DNA of 64,000 nt from Poriferisodalis sp965214215 (lineage in GTDB: Bacteria > Actinomycetota > Acidimicrobiia > Acidimicrobiales > Poriferisodalaceae). Shown here piece by piece: positions 44,192-54,021 of the stretch. The notes below the pieces were generated by a model that searched no databases, was not told the DNA's origin, and worked only from the letters and a program-made list of their open reading frames with translations. The DNA lies in the NCBI RefSeq assembly GCF_965214215.1, contig NZ_CBDCBD010000003.1:434001-498000 (forward strand), read 5' to 3'. A program made the position numbers and the translations under genes. Within the stretch, counting starts at the first letter, position 1. Every line of letters starts with the position of its first letter.

Positions 44192-46254
44192 TCCTCGACG
44201 CCTCCGGTCTCCGCCGCGGCCGACATCAAGTCCCCGACGACGACTGCGTCAACCGTCAGCGTGCCGGTCCACTCAGGGTTGTACGACTCGCTCAGATACT
44301 CGAATTCAGCGGTCTCACCGACAGCGAGCCGTCCGCTGAACCGGCCGCTGCCTGGTTCGGTCTCTGCGAAGCCATGGGGTGCTTGCACCACAAGTTCCGC
44401 GCCGACGACCTCCTTGCGGTCAGCACCTTCGAAGTTGAAGCGCAGTCGGACTTCGATGTTTGAGGTCGCCGCATTAGGCGGCAGATGGTCCTCGTTCCAC
44501 TGCACCGTCGCGGTGCCTGCGCAGTGGATCCGTCCGTCAGGATCGGCGACGAGCCGACCACCCGGGTGAATCGAAAGGGACCGAGGCGGAGGCGGCGGCG
44601 GAGGCGGCGGATTGCCAGTCCCTCGGTCGGGACCGTCAAGCAGTCTCGCCAAGTCATCCCAGATGTCCAGCTTCAGCTCACGACTAGGTGGCGGCTCAGG
44701 CTTCAGCTCTTTGCGAAACTTGTCGATCTGGCGGCCGATCGCGTTGATGACTGTCTTGGCCAGCCTCGCCGAAGCCTCGGGTACATCGCCCGACACCCAG
44801 TCGTCGTGCCATTCATCATGCGCCTTGGGCTCAGTGGCACGCAAGGCATCATCGACTTCACGACTCGCGACAAATGTGCCACGCACGTACGGCCACGCTT
44901 GCTTCTTGTCCCAGTACTCGACCACCATGCGCGGCCCGCGGACCAAGGCAACCAAGCTCCGGTGCTCCCACGATCGGCCGCTTTGCGTTCCGTCGTCGGC
45001 ACCGATACTCGGAAATGTCCAGTTCTCGCCGTCGCTCGAATCAGCCGCCAAGGCCAAGGTCCCCGGCTTCCCGAACTCGAGGACCGCGTTCAGAGCATGC
45101 ACTCGCCACAGGTCGTTCCTTCCTGGGGCAGCGTCAGGAGGCGAGAGTGCTCGCTCGTAGGAGTCGATGAACGGCTTGAGGTCACGATTTCTTGTCGGCT
45201 GGGGATGACGTTCAACGCCATCACCGGATTCGTCGACGACCGAGACGCAGAAATCGACATCGTCGTCTTCGAGGGCTGGCCACCAGTGGCGCTCCGTGGC
45301 ACGCAACACGTCATCGGACGTGACCGTCGGGTCCACGACCAGCAGGGTGGTCCCCAACTGTGCCGCGAAACGTGGGTTACGGATCTCGATCCCCAATCGG
45401 CGAGCCACATCGTCCGCTGCCTCGTTGACGAAGGGCACTCGGGCACCGTCGTCCGTGACGCTTCCGAACCATCGAGTGCCCGTGTAGTCGCCGCCGAGCC
45501 GATGGCTGCCCCAGTAGGTCATGCCCAGCAGTCGCCGCGTTACTCCCTTGTCATGCGGATGCTCGCGAAAGCAGGTGTATGCGACCACTGTGCGGATCGC
45601 GGAGCCGCGGATGAGGCCTGCTTTGCCATAACCGTACGAGCCGCCGTGCCCGGCAGTCTCCCGCGTCATGCCCAGCGAGCACATGGCACGCCACAACTTG
45701 GAGCGTCCTCCCTGCCACGGACCGTCCATGCCGCCGCCGTGCTCCTCGACGAGTTGTAAGACATGCAGCGAGTGGGGAGCGCGCAGGCTCGTCAGGCAGT
45801 CGCGTTCGCCCAAGCCCAGATCTCCTCGAGGATCCTTGCCGGACTGGTGGCGCATTTCGGTAATGCGGTCGGCGAGATCGTTCAGGCCCATCTCGGCGCA
45901 GAACGAGTCACGATCCGCGCCCTCGAGTTCCAAGAAGCGGAACCGGATCGCGAAAGGCTCGGAACCCCCCCCCCGCGCGTTTACGTCGGCATCAGCGGCG
46001 TAGCGCTCCCGAGCAGCGTCCCAGGAGTTTTGTATGGACTCGCGCACCAGCAGCGACGCCTCAGCCGGAATGTGGTCGCAGGCGAGTATCCCCGGTTCCT
46101 TCACCGTTTCGTTCTTGAACTCCTTGGCGAAATCACCACTGACACCGGTTCTGTTTGGGTCGACGTCTTCCCACCACCATGGCGGCTGCTCGGACTGGCT
46201 GTCACCGAGTGGACTCATGCGAGACATCTCAGCACAGGGGTGCGACACGCGCAT
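44188..46254 (-). CDS. GHKL (MutL/MORC-like) ATPase, first gene of a methyltransferase operon
   Basis: A protein of up to 688 residues. The GHKL N-box is RESIQNSWDA (71-80). A G1-like EHGGGMDG is near 171-178, and the G2/ATP-lid GGSYGYGKAG is at about 204-213. Hence the N-terminal half should bind ATP and dimerise like MutL, Hsp90 or MORC proteins. A run of nine prolines precedes the C-terminal beta-rich domain (SLSIHPGGRL to the end), which may bind DNA or partners. The start is uncertain: ATGs at 46254, 46227 and 46218 all lack a good ribosome site. Residues 95-98 are encoded by ten consecutive G bases. Confidence 0.8.
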   Translation of the reverse strand: MRVSHPCAEMSRMSPLGDSQSEQPPWWWEDVDPNRTGVSGDFAKEFKNETVKEPGILACDHIPAEASLLVRESIQNSWDAARERYAADADVNARGGGSEPFAIRFRFLELEGADRDSFCAEMGLNDLADRITEMRHQSGKDPRGDLGLGERDCLTSLRAPHSLHVLQLVEEHGGGMDGPWQGGRSKLWRAMCSLGMTRETAGHGGSYGYGKAGLIRGSAIRTVVAYTCFREHPHDKGVTRRLLGMTYWGSHRLGGDYTGTRWFGSVTDDGARVPFVNEAADDVARRLGIEIRNPRFAAQLGTTLLVVDPTVTSDDVLRATERHWWPALEDDDVDFCVSVVDESGDGVERHPQPTRNRDLKPFIDSYERALSPPDAAPGRNDLWRVHALNAVLEFGKPGTLALAADSSDGENWTFPSIGADDGTQSGRSWEHRSLVALVRGPRMVVEYWDKKQAWPYVRGTFVASREVDDALRATEPKAHDEWHDDWVSGDVPEASARLAKTVINAIGRQIDKFRKELKPEPPPSRELKLDIWDDLARLLDGPDRGTGNPPPPPPPPPRSLSIHPGGRLVADPDGRIHCAGTATVQWNEDHLPPNAATSNIEVRLRFNFEGADRKEVVGAELVVQAPHGFAETEPGSGRFSGRLAVGETAEFEYLSESYNPEWTGTLTVDAVVVGDLMSAAAETGGVEE
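45965..45974 (-). repeat. Ten-G homopolymer inside the GHKL ATPase gene
   Basis: Ten C on the plus strand, ten G in the coding sense, encode Arg-Gly-Gly-Gly near residue 96. The frame is on with ten. Gain or loss of one base would frameshift upstream of the remaining ATP-binding motifs, as in known phase-variable restriction genes. Confidence 0.9.
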
Positions 46255-46440
46255 CGGTGCCGGTTGCCGCCCAGCGGACGCTGATCGGTTCGCAACAACA
46301 TCGCCGTGAGCATATGCGGCACTACGGCTGCCCTCTGGACCGCGGTTGCGTTGTCAGCTTGGAATTGAGCGGGTTTCGAGACCACCGATCGGACACATTC
46401 GCCCGGACAAGTAGGCCAGATCCAGTCGGCTGGTACAGGC

Positions 46441-46500
46441 CGAGCCTGGCGCGCTTGTTAGCGCGGCCGTACTGGCTTGCGCCTGCTAGCGCAGGCCGGT
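46441..46500 (-). terminator. Two GC hairpins at the end of chdC
   Basis: On the minus strand, GCCTGC-GCTA-GCAGGC spans the chdC stop codon, and CGCGCT-AACA-AGCGCG follows about 20 bases later. Both are perfect stems. There is no U run, so termination strength is uncertain. Confidence 0.4.
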
Positions 46501-47187
46501 GCGGTCGGCGACGGTGGGGGCGTCGGCGAGGAGTCCTGTGTAGAAGGTGCCGAACTCGCCGTAGAGAGCGCTGGCTTCGTCGTAGCGCATCGTGTACACG
46601 ACGTCTTTGAGGTCGTCGAGGTGCTCGCCGAACAGCGTCACGCCCCACTCGAAGTCGTCGACGCCGGTGGAGCCGGTCACGACCTGCAGGATGCGGCCCC
46701 GGAATTGCCGGCCTGACTTGCCGTGGTCGTACATGAGCTCGCGGCGGGTGTCGTAGGGCAGCGTGAACCAGTTGCCGCTGCCTTCGGCGACGGCGCTGCG
46801 GCGCTTGGACATGGGGTAGAAGCAGAAGGCCCGCTTGCCCTCGGGCGGGAGCTCGGGGTAGAGGCGTGGGGTCTTCATTTCGGGCGGCAGGTCGGGCGCG
46901 TACTCGCTCACCTCAGTCATCGACACGTAGCTGTCGGCGACGTCCAGGCCAGCGGTCTGCAGCAGCGTCTGCAGGTTGCGCAGTCGCCACAGGTCAGGCC
47001 CCAGCGCCATGAAGCCGACATCGGCCTTGTGGCCCAGCACGGCGACCGTCAGGACTTGGTGGTCGTCGTCGACGATGGCGTCGACTGCTGCAAGCACGCC
47101 GGCACGGTTGGCGGCAGGAGTCAACTTGCAGAACAGGTGCAGCACACCCCACCCGACCGACGTGGTCACCTCTGGCATCTGAGACAC
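46486..47187 (-). CDS. chdC: Coproheme decarboxylase (HemQ/ChdC, chlorite dismutase family)
   Basis: A 233-residue haem enzyme that converts coproheme to haem b in the last step of the coproporphyrin-dependent pathway. It shows AFCFYPMSKRR with the catalytic Tyr, NWFTLPYDTRRELMYDHGKSGR with the proximal His, and SGVDDFEW-like STGVDDFEWGV. Its length is typical of actinobacterial ChdC. It is transcribed alone and is not adjacent to hemE and hemY, 20 kb away. The stop codon lies in a hairpin. Confidence 0.95.
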   Translation of the reverse strand: MSQMPEVTTSVGWGVLHLFCKLTPAANRAGVLAAVDAIVDDDHQVLTVAVLGHKADVGFMALGPDLWRLRNLQTLLQTAGLDVADSYVSMTEVSEYAPDLPPEMKTPRLYPELPPEGKRAFCFYPMSKRRSAVAEGSGNWFTLPYDTRRELMYDHGKSGRQFRGRILQVVTGSTGVDDFEWGVTLFGEHLDDLKDVVYTMRYDEASALYGEFGTFYTGLLADAPTVADRTGLR

Positions 47188-47201
47188 CCGCGCAGCCTAT
47201 G

Positions 47202-47278
47202 AGGCGAAGCCGTGGCCCGAGCGGCCCGTGAGCGCAGCGAACACGAGCGGGAAACAGCAGGTGCCAACGCGGGAAACT
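47202..47278 (+). repeat. Dispersed element copy 2, between fdhD and chdC
   Basis: GGCGAAGCCGTGGCCCGAGC, GGCCCGTGAGC, GCGAACACGAGCGGGAAACA and GGTGC occur in the same order as in the copy at 63455-63529 (minus strand). Beyond the listed end, CGCGCAT plus a CT-rich end also recurs in both. It lies just upstream of chdC. Confidence 0.8.
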
Positions 47279-47297
47279 TGAGCTACTCGCGCATTTC

Positions 47298-48128
47298 TTA
47301 GGAATTTACCGAGACGGCTGCGGGGGTCTCGCCGAGACGCTCAGGAACACCGGCCAGGCCGCCGCTGTACACGTTGAGCTCGTCGCCGCGAGCGAAACCC
47401 GCGAGCGTGATGGCGGCGGCCCGAGCCGACTCGATGGCGAGCGAGCTCGGGGCGCTCACGGCAATGAGGGTTCCGATCCCTGCCGCCCAGGCCTTCTGCA
47501 CCATCTCGAAGCTGGCGCGGCCGCTCACGAACAGGGCCATGGCCGCAGCGTCGTCTCGTCCGTCGAGCAGGCGGCGTCCGATGACCTTGTCGACGGCGTT
47601 GTGTCGCCCGATGTCCTCGCGCACGACGTCGAGATGGCCGTCAGCATCGAAGGTTGCGGCGGCGTGCAGCCCTCCGGTGCGGCCGAACATCTCTTGGGTT
47701 CCCGGGACCGCGGCCAGTGCGGCGTGCACAGCTTCGACGCTGAAGCGGTGGGTGCCCGCCAGCGGTCCCAGACGAGCGGCCATGTCGGTGATGGTGGTGC
47801 TGCCGCAGATCCCGCAGGCGGCGCTGACGTTGCCGAGTCGCGGCGTGGGCACCGGTGCCTTGCCGCCGGTGCCCACGGTGACCACGTTGTACTCGAACTC
47901 GGCTGCTGGGCCTTCGCCGCAGTAGCGCACGCCCGTCACCGCTGCGTCGCCGAGCAGCCCGTCGCCTGCGCAGAAGCCCGCCGCCAGCTCGTAGTCGTTC
48001 CCGGGCGTGCGCATGGTGGTGGCCACCATGTGCCCGTCGAGGCGGATCTCGAGCGGCTCCTCCACCACGACCTCGTCGGGCGAGCGCCGCCATTCGCCTT
48101 GTCGCAGCCGGTCAACCAGCACCCGCAT
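47298..48128 (-). CDS. fdhD: Formate dehydrogenase accessory sulfurtransferase FdhD
   Basis: A 276-residue protein that delivers sulfur to the molybdenum or tungsten cofactor of formate dehydrogenases. It has the sulfur-carrying CGIC pair (SAACGICGSTT) and the conserved VREDIGRHNAVDKVIG and VSGRASFEMVQKAW segments. ATG 48128 (MRVLVDRLRQ) is one of several possible starts; 48146 and 48212 are in frame upstream. No formate dehydrogenase subunits are in the window. Confidence 0.94.
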   Translation of the reverse strand: MRVLVDRLRQGEWRRSPDEVVVEEPLEIRLDGHMVATTMRTPGNDYELAAGFCAGDGLLGDAAVTGVRYCGEGPAAEFEYNVVTVGTGGKAPVPTPRLGNVSAACGICGSTTITDMAARLGPLAGTHRFSVEAVHAALAAVPGTQEMFGRTGGLHAAATFDADGHLDVVREDIGRHNAVDKVIGRRLLDGRDDAAAMALFVSGRASFEMVQKAWAAGIGTLIAVSAPSSLAIESARAAAITLAGFARGDELNVYSGGLAGVPERLGETPAAVSVNS

Positions 48129-48229
48129 CGTGCGCCCCCGCCGCATCCGGTCAGGGTACCGGCACCCCCCGTTCCGGTTCGCCCGCGCCGGCACCCGTTC
48201 GTCTGGCACCACTGCAAGGAGTTGCCCGT

Positions 48230-49069
48230 CTATTCGCAGGCGTGAATCGGCACCAACGTTCCGTCCATCGAGTCATCGGAAGCATCGTCGCGGATGCGCA
48301 CCTGCTGTCGAAGCATGATCTGCAGCGCACCGACAGCACCGTCGACCCGTGCAGCTTCAGCCCTGCGGCCGCCGTCTACCTCGACGAATTCAGTCGCAAG
48401 GAGTCGCCACCCATCGATGTCCTCCTCGCCGATGGAGCAGGCCCGGTCGAGACGGGACTCCCAGACAGCAAGGTCCATCGGACCCCGAAATCCTGTCGAG
48501 TTGAGCCAGTTGTCGACATGGAGTGATGCCGGCGGGAACGATGCGGCACACCAATCGCCGTTGTTGACCATCGTCCACAACACAAAGATCGCGTCATCGC
48601 GCAGGCTGAGCCCGTCAGGCGACGCGGCTGGGGCCTCGGGATCGCCTCCATCGGCCGAGATGAACCCGTCCACAAGCTCCGCTGCCGCCGCGTGTTCCCA
48701 GATGGGGGCCGCACAGGCAGCTTCCAGCCGCACCCGCCACGCGCTATTGCTCGTCGGCCCGTTCAACCCGGTCAAATCTGCCCAGAACCGACTGGAATTG
48801 TGGCCGAGCAGCTCGGCTGGAGATCCCGATTGCCGCTCTAGGGGGCTGAACCACGACACTGCCGTCGTCGTAGGCGCCGATTCGAGAATCGATGTCGGCG
48901 CCACTGTGGACGCACTCGTCGGTTGCTGAGGTTCCGGCTCCGACGACGCGCATCCCTGCGCGACCACGGCGCAGGCGACCGCAGCGAGCAGCAGCAACGG
49001 CACACGGCGACGCGTACGCGCCTGCAGGTCGCTAGCCCCGGCGCCGGCGAGATTCGCGGCGCGGGCCAT
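48230..49069 (-). CDS. Predicted lipoprotein of unknown function
   Basis: A 279-residue protein. RRRVPLLLLAAVACAVVAQGC gives a signal sequence with a lipobox cysteine (residue about 41). A Thr/Ser/Pro-rich spacer precedes a soluble region with several Trp and Cys residues (NSAWRVRLEAACAAPIWEH, NNGDWCAASFP). I do not recognise the domain. ATG 49069 lies one base after the stop of a VapB-like antitoxin (TGAGATG), in the place where a VapC toxin is expected. Upstream codons of the longer frame (to 49150) overlap the antitoxin and are probably not used. Confidence 0.7.
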   Translation of the reverse strand: MARAANLAGAGASDLQARTRRRVPLLLLAAVACAVVAQGCASSEPEPQQPTSASTVAPTSILESAPTTTAVSWFSPLERQSGSPAELLGHNSSRFWADLTGLNGPTSNSAWRVRLEAACAAPIWEHAAAAELVDGFISADGGDPEAPAASPDGLSLRDDAIFVLWTMVNNGDWCAASFPPASLHVDNWLNSTGFRGPMDLAVWESRLDRACSIGEEDIDGWRLLATEFVEVDGGRRAEAARVDGAVGALQIMLRQQVRIRDDASDDSMDGTLVPIHACE

Positions 49070-49070
49070 C

Positions 49071-49277
49071 TCAGCTGTCGCCGCCCCAAGCCTCATCCGC
49101 AGCAGCCCAATCGAAGCGGTCGTGTTCGGCGAAGAGTTCGATGAGCTCAAGGCGGCGCTTGATGTTCACCATCTCGTGCAACGACGCGTCGACGGTTTCT
49201 CGAAAAGTCGCCGTGCCCAGGATCTCGGCTGCCTGTGCTGCGATGTCTCGATCGACTTCGACTGATGTAGTCGACAC
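49071..49277 (-). CDS. Orphan VapB-like antitoxin
   Basis: A 68-residue protein with the type II VapB layout: MSTTSVEVDRDIAAQAAEIL, then a helix ATFRETVDASLHEMV and a C-terminal Trp/Phe-containing segment RFDWAAADEAWGGD that would dock into a PIN toxin. It starts at GTG 49277. No PIN toxin follows; the next frame, one base later, is the lipoprotein. It may be a remnant, an anti-toxin to a toxin elsewhere, or a free repressor. Confidence 0.8.
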   Translation of the reverse strand: MSTTSVEVDRDIAAQAAEILGTATFRETVDASLHEMVNIKRRLELIELFAEHDRFDWAAADEAWGGDS

Positions 49278-49379
49278 ATGAGGAACATACCGGCGCCAAT
49301 CCGGACGCGAAGCGGCCCGGGCCGTGGCCCGGGCCGGTTCGATTGGGTTGGGTTGTTCTTGGGGTGGTGACAGGTCCCG

Positions 49380-51002
<1,623 letters not shown>

Positions 51003-51079
51003 ATCAGGTGGCTCCTGTCTTGGATGACTCTCGGAAGGGGTGACTCGACGTCACGATGCCGCGGCGATCGCGGCAGTCA

Positions 51080-51106
51080 TTAGCACTCTAGGGAAGAGAG
51101 TGCTAA
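51080..51106. promoter_or_regulatory. CIRCE operator (HrcA binding site) of groEL
   Basis: TTAGCACTC, nine bases, GAGTGCTAA: a perfect consensus inverted repeat. It is 78 bp upstream of the groEL start and 12 bp from the end of the glycerate kinase gene. HrcA should bind here and release on heat shock. Confidence 0.97.
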
Positions 51107-51117
51107 CCGCCAACTCC

Positions 51118-52152
51118 TCAAGTGAGTTGTGCGGCCAGTTCGACGGCCGCCTCCCGCACGGCATTGAGCGTGTCGCCCATCGACCGCTCGGCCCCGTATC
51201 GCTCCGTCAGCACCACGAGGCCCGTGGGGGCCAGCTCGCCCGCGGGCGGGCGCCAGTGAGCAGGATCGGCGCCGGGCTCGCGAGCACCCACAACGACGCC
51301 CACGGGCACGCCATTCTCGGCGGCGATTTCCAGCACGCCGCCCACGACCTTGCCGTCGAATGAGCCCGCATCGAGCTGTCCCTCGCCGGTGATGACCAGA
51401 TCGGCGCCTTCGATCGCGTCCAGCAGGCCGATCTCGGTCGCGACAACCTCGAAACCCGGTGTCAGCTCGGCCCGCAGACCTGCCGCGAGCCCACCCGCCA
51501 AACCGCCCGCAGCGCCTGCACCCAGCATCTCGCTGACATCTGTGCCGTATCGCTCGCGGTACACGTCGACGAGCCGCTCGAGTCGGCGGGTCAACAGCTT
51601 GATCTGCGGCGGCGAGGCGCCCTTCTGCGGGCCGAAGATGCGTGCGGCGTCGCAGAAGCGAGTGCGCACATCGCAGGCCACCACCACTGAGACACCGGCG
51701 AGGCGGGCCAGCGGCGACATGGCATCGAGCGCTCCGAGGCCGCCGTCGGTGGTCGCCGAGCCGCCCACGCCCACGATGACGCGCCGGGCGCCGCTCGCAA
51801 CGGCCTCCGCGATCAGCTCACCGGTGCCAGCCGTGGTCGCGGCGAGCGGATCATTGCCCTCGACGCCGCCCGCGAGCAGCAGCCCGCTTGCACGAGCCAT
51901 CTCCACGATCGCGTCGTCGCCCGCGAGTCGCCAAGGGGCCTCCACCCGTTCCCGCAGGGGTCCGGTCACCAATGAGGTTCGATTCGGCCCGCCCAGCGCG
52001 TCGAGCGTGCCCTCGCCGCCGTCAGCCGCGGGCAGGCAGACGACCTCGGCTCGCGTACCAGCGTGCTGGCGCACGCCCGCCGCGATCGCAGCTGCCACCT
52101 CCGCTGCCGACGCGGTACCGCGGAACTTGTCCGGGCACGCGACAACCCGCAC
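51118..52152 (-). CDS. Glycerate kinase
   Basis: A 344-residue glycerate 2-kinase of the GarK/GlxK type. It has the N-terminal ACPDKFRGTASAAEVAAAI, PAADGGEGTLDAL, and GGSATTDGGLGAL, and ends with GEGQLDAGSFDGKVV. It phosphorylates glycerate from glyoxylate, serine or sugar-acid catabolism to enter glycolysis. It sits just upstream of groEL but is separated from it by the CIRCE promoter, and 5 bp after the LytR_C gene. Confidence 0.95.
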   Translation of the reverse strand: MRVVACPDKFRGTASAAEVAAAIAAGVRQHAGTRAEVVCLPAADGGEGTLDALGGPNRTSLVTGPLRERVEAPWRLAGDDAIVEMARASGLLLAGGVEGNDPLAATTAGTGELIAEAVASGARRVIVGVGGSATTDGGLGALDAMSPLARLAGVSVVVACDVRTRFCDAARIFGPQKGASPPQIKLLTRRLERLVDVYRERYGTDVSEMLGAGAAGGLAGGLAAGLRAELTPGFEVVATEIGLLDAIEGADLVITGEGQLDAGSFDGKVVGGVLEIAAENGVPVGVVVGAREPGADPAHWRPPAGELAPTGLVVLTERYGAERSMGDTLNAVREAAVELAAQLT

Positions 52153-52157
52153 GCCGA

Positions 52158-52781
52158 TTACTCAGCTATATCGGTCCCCAGCGCCACCAGTACGTCGGGC
52201 GACTCGAAGTCCTGCACGGCCGCCGTGTCTGCGGGCATCTGGCGCACGTCGTCGTCGGGGTCGAGCTCCAGCACACCTGCGATCGCCCGCGCTTCGAGCA
52301 ACGCACCCGGCTTGTAGTAGATGATCGTGCTGTCGAGCGGTGTGCCCGCATAGTTGGTCGGCGTGTTGGTGATGTAGCTCAGCGTCTTGAACCGGTCGGT
52401 CAGCCGCGTCGCAGCTCCCCGGACAGCGGTGGAGTTGGCGACCTGCACGGACACCTCTGACGCAGGACGGGGTTGGAACGGTTCTGCCCCCGCCGAGGTC
52501 GTGTCGGTGGAGGGCTCGGCGGTGACCGTCGGCGCCACAGTGGTGACCGTGACGGAGCCGGTGCCGCCGGCATCGGAGACGCCCGTCGCCGCGGTCGGTG
52601 CCTCCGTCGCCGTCGGGACCGTGTCCCCGGGCTCAGCAGCCGATGTCGTGTCGGTGGCGGTGGTGTCGTCGGGGTCGTCGACCGAACGGAGCAGCAGCAC
52701 GCCCACGACCACGGCCACCAGCACCAGCAGCAATCCGCGCACTGCCGCGCCGCTGTTGGATTCGCCGGCTTGGCTGTTCAT
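52158..52781 (-). CDS. LytR C-terminal domain membrane protein
   Basis: A 207-residue protein with an N-terminal membrane helix (GLLLVLVAVVVGVLLL, about 17-32), a Thr/Ala/Val-rich linker of about 80 residues, and a LytR_C domain (VSVQVANSTAVRGAA, VLVALGTDI). Such proteins are anchored outside the membrane and may bind cell-wall material. ATG 52781 is chosen because GGGAGGT stands 7 bases upstream, shortening the frame that begins at 52856. Confidence 0.85.
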   Translation of the reverse strand: MNSQAGESNSGAAVRGLLLVLVAVVVGVLLLRSVDDPDDTTATDTTSAAEPGDTVPTATEAPTAATGVSDAGGTGSVTVTTVAPTVTAEPSTDTTSAGAEPFQPRPASEVSVQVANSTAVRGAATRLTDRFKTLSYITNTPTNYAGTPLDSTIIYYKPGALLEARAIAGVLELDPDDDVRQMPADTAAVQDFESPDVLVALGTDIAE

Positions 52782-52980
52782 CGGGTGACCTCCCGTCTGT
52801 GATCGGCCCGGGTTCGTTTCACTGCGATCCGCAGCCGAGGCCGGCGTGCGCTGCAACTCCTGTGCGTTGGTCGCGCTGGAACATGGCTAAGAACCGCTTG
52901 TCAGCGGCAGTGCTGTGAGCGTAGGGGCAAAGATGCGCTACCGGGTGTACCCCTCAGGACCTAACTTGCGAACGGAGCCC

Positions 52981-53009
52981 GATCCCCCGATCCCCCGATC
53001 CCCCGATCC
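52981..53009 (+). repeat. 8 bp tandem repeat in the upp leader
   Basis: GATCCCCC is repeated three times followed by GATCC, ending 24 bases before the upp start codon. It could vary in copy number by slippage and alter expression; there is no direct evidence. Confidence 0.9.
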
Positions 53010-53032
53010 AGAACAAACCGTGAGTAGCCCCC

Positions 53033-53662
53033 ATGAGCGTCAGCATCGTCGACCACCCGGTAGCCGCAGCCCTGCTGACTCGGCTGCGCGATAAGAACAC
53101 CGCCGTCGAGGAGTTCCGACAGCGGCTCGACGCGCTCACGTTCTTGCTGGTCTCAGAAGCACTCGCCGATGCGGCATCGGTCGCCGAGCCGGTGGAGACG
53201 CCGCTGGGACCCGCCGAGGGCTCGCGCCTTGAGCCGATGCCCGCGATCGTGCCGGTGCTGCGCGCCGGGCTGGGAATGCTCGATGCAGCGCTCAGGCTCC
53301 TGCCCGCTGCACCGGTGGGGTTCATCGGAATGCGTCGGATCGAGACTTCTGACGGCGTCGGCCACGAGCGCTACCTCGAGTCGCTGCCGAGCGTGCTGGA
53401 GGATCGACCGGTGCTGGTGCTCGACCCGATGCTGGCCACGGGCGGCTCGGCGGCCGAGGTGATCCGGATGCTCGCGGCATCGGGCGTGGGGCCCGTCACG
53501 ATGGTGTGCATGCTCGCCGCACCCGAGGGAGTCGCTGCCCTGCAGGCAGGCGCCTCCGATATCCGCATCGTGACGGCCGCCGTGGACAGCCATCTCGACG
53601 AGCGAAAGTTCATCGTGCCCGGCCTGGGCGACGCCGGCGATCGCCTCTACGGCCTGGCCTGA
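53033..53662 (+). CDS. upp: Uracil phosphoribosyltransferase
   Basis: A 209-residue salvage enzyme forming UMP from uracil and PRPP. PRPP-binding motif VLVLDPMLATGGSA is at about 125-138, and the uracil-binding end GLGDAGDRLYGL is intact. The N-terminal SIVDHPVAAALLTRLRDKNT is typical. It is a single gene on the plus strand; a small convergent frame overlaps its last 16 bases. Confidence 0.97.
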   Translation: MSVSIVDHPVAAALLTRLRDKNTAVEEFRQRLDALTFLLVSEALADAASVAEPVETPLGPAEGSRLEPMPAIVPVLRAGLGMLDAALRLLPAAPVGFIGMRRIETSDGVGHERYLESLPSVLEDRPVLVLDPMLATGGSAAEVIRMLAASGVGPVTMVCMLAAPEGVAALQAGASDIRIVTAAVDSHLDERKFIVPGLGDAGDRLYGLA

Positions 53663-53850
53663 GCAGCCGCGTGGGGAGGTGCGCCCGCTGGGGCAGCGCC
53701 CTGCAGCTGTGCCATCGTCGGCAGGCTCGGCTGGGCGCCATCCACCGTCACTGCCCACGCACCCGCTCGAACGGCGAGCCGCGCTGCTTCGAGCGTGCTC
53801 GTTCCCGATGCCATGGCGACGGCGATCCGTGCTGCATCCGGCGTGTTCAC
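53647..53850 (-). pseudogene. Possible remnant resembling a thiazole synthase (ThiG) C-terminus
   Basis: A 67-residue frame from GTG 53850. Its order of VNT, a spacer, AVAMASGT, AARLAVRAGAWAV and a final Gly/Pro-containing tail resembles the end of ThiG (VNTAI, PVAMA, LAVEAGR). There is no upstream ThiG barrel. The end overlaps upp by 16 bases in opposite direction. The resemblance is weak, so it may be a chance frame. Confidence 0.3.
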
Positions 53851-53915
53851 AGGTCGGTAGTGTGCCCCGCCCTGATGAGCACCTGAAACTCTTGCTCGGA
53901 CAGGCGGATGGGGCG

Positions 53916-53988
53916 AGCCCGAGGTGGGAATCGAACCCACAACCCCCGCTTTACAAGAGCGGTGCTCTGGCCGTTGAGCTACTCGGGC
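53916..53988 (-). tRNA. tRNA-Thr (TGT anticodon)
   Basis: A 73-base tRNA on the minus strand. Acceptor GCCCGAG pairs with CTCGGGC, the D stem is GCTC/GAGC, the anticodon arm CCGCT-CTTGTAA-AGCGG, and the T arm GTGGG-TTCGATT-CCCAC. The anticodon is TGT, decoding ACA. CCA is not encoded. It follows rlmB, the same neighbourhood as in other actinobacteria. Confidence 0.96.
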
Positions 53989-54021
53989 GCTCACTTCAGC
54001 GTATGGGCCGCGTCCCAAATT

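Noticed and set aside
40808..46254. Prophage or integrative element boundaries around the methyltransferase island
   Set aside because: No integrase, transposase, tRNA attachment site or phage structural gene is visible, so a mobile element cannot be claimed.
53647..54018. 123-residue minus-strand frame running through the tRNA gene
   Set aside because: Its N-terminal part is the usual translation of a tRNA gene; only the last 67 codons are kept, as a weak ThiG-like remnant.
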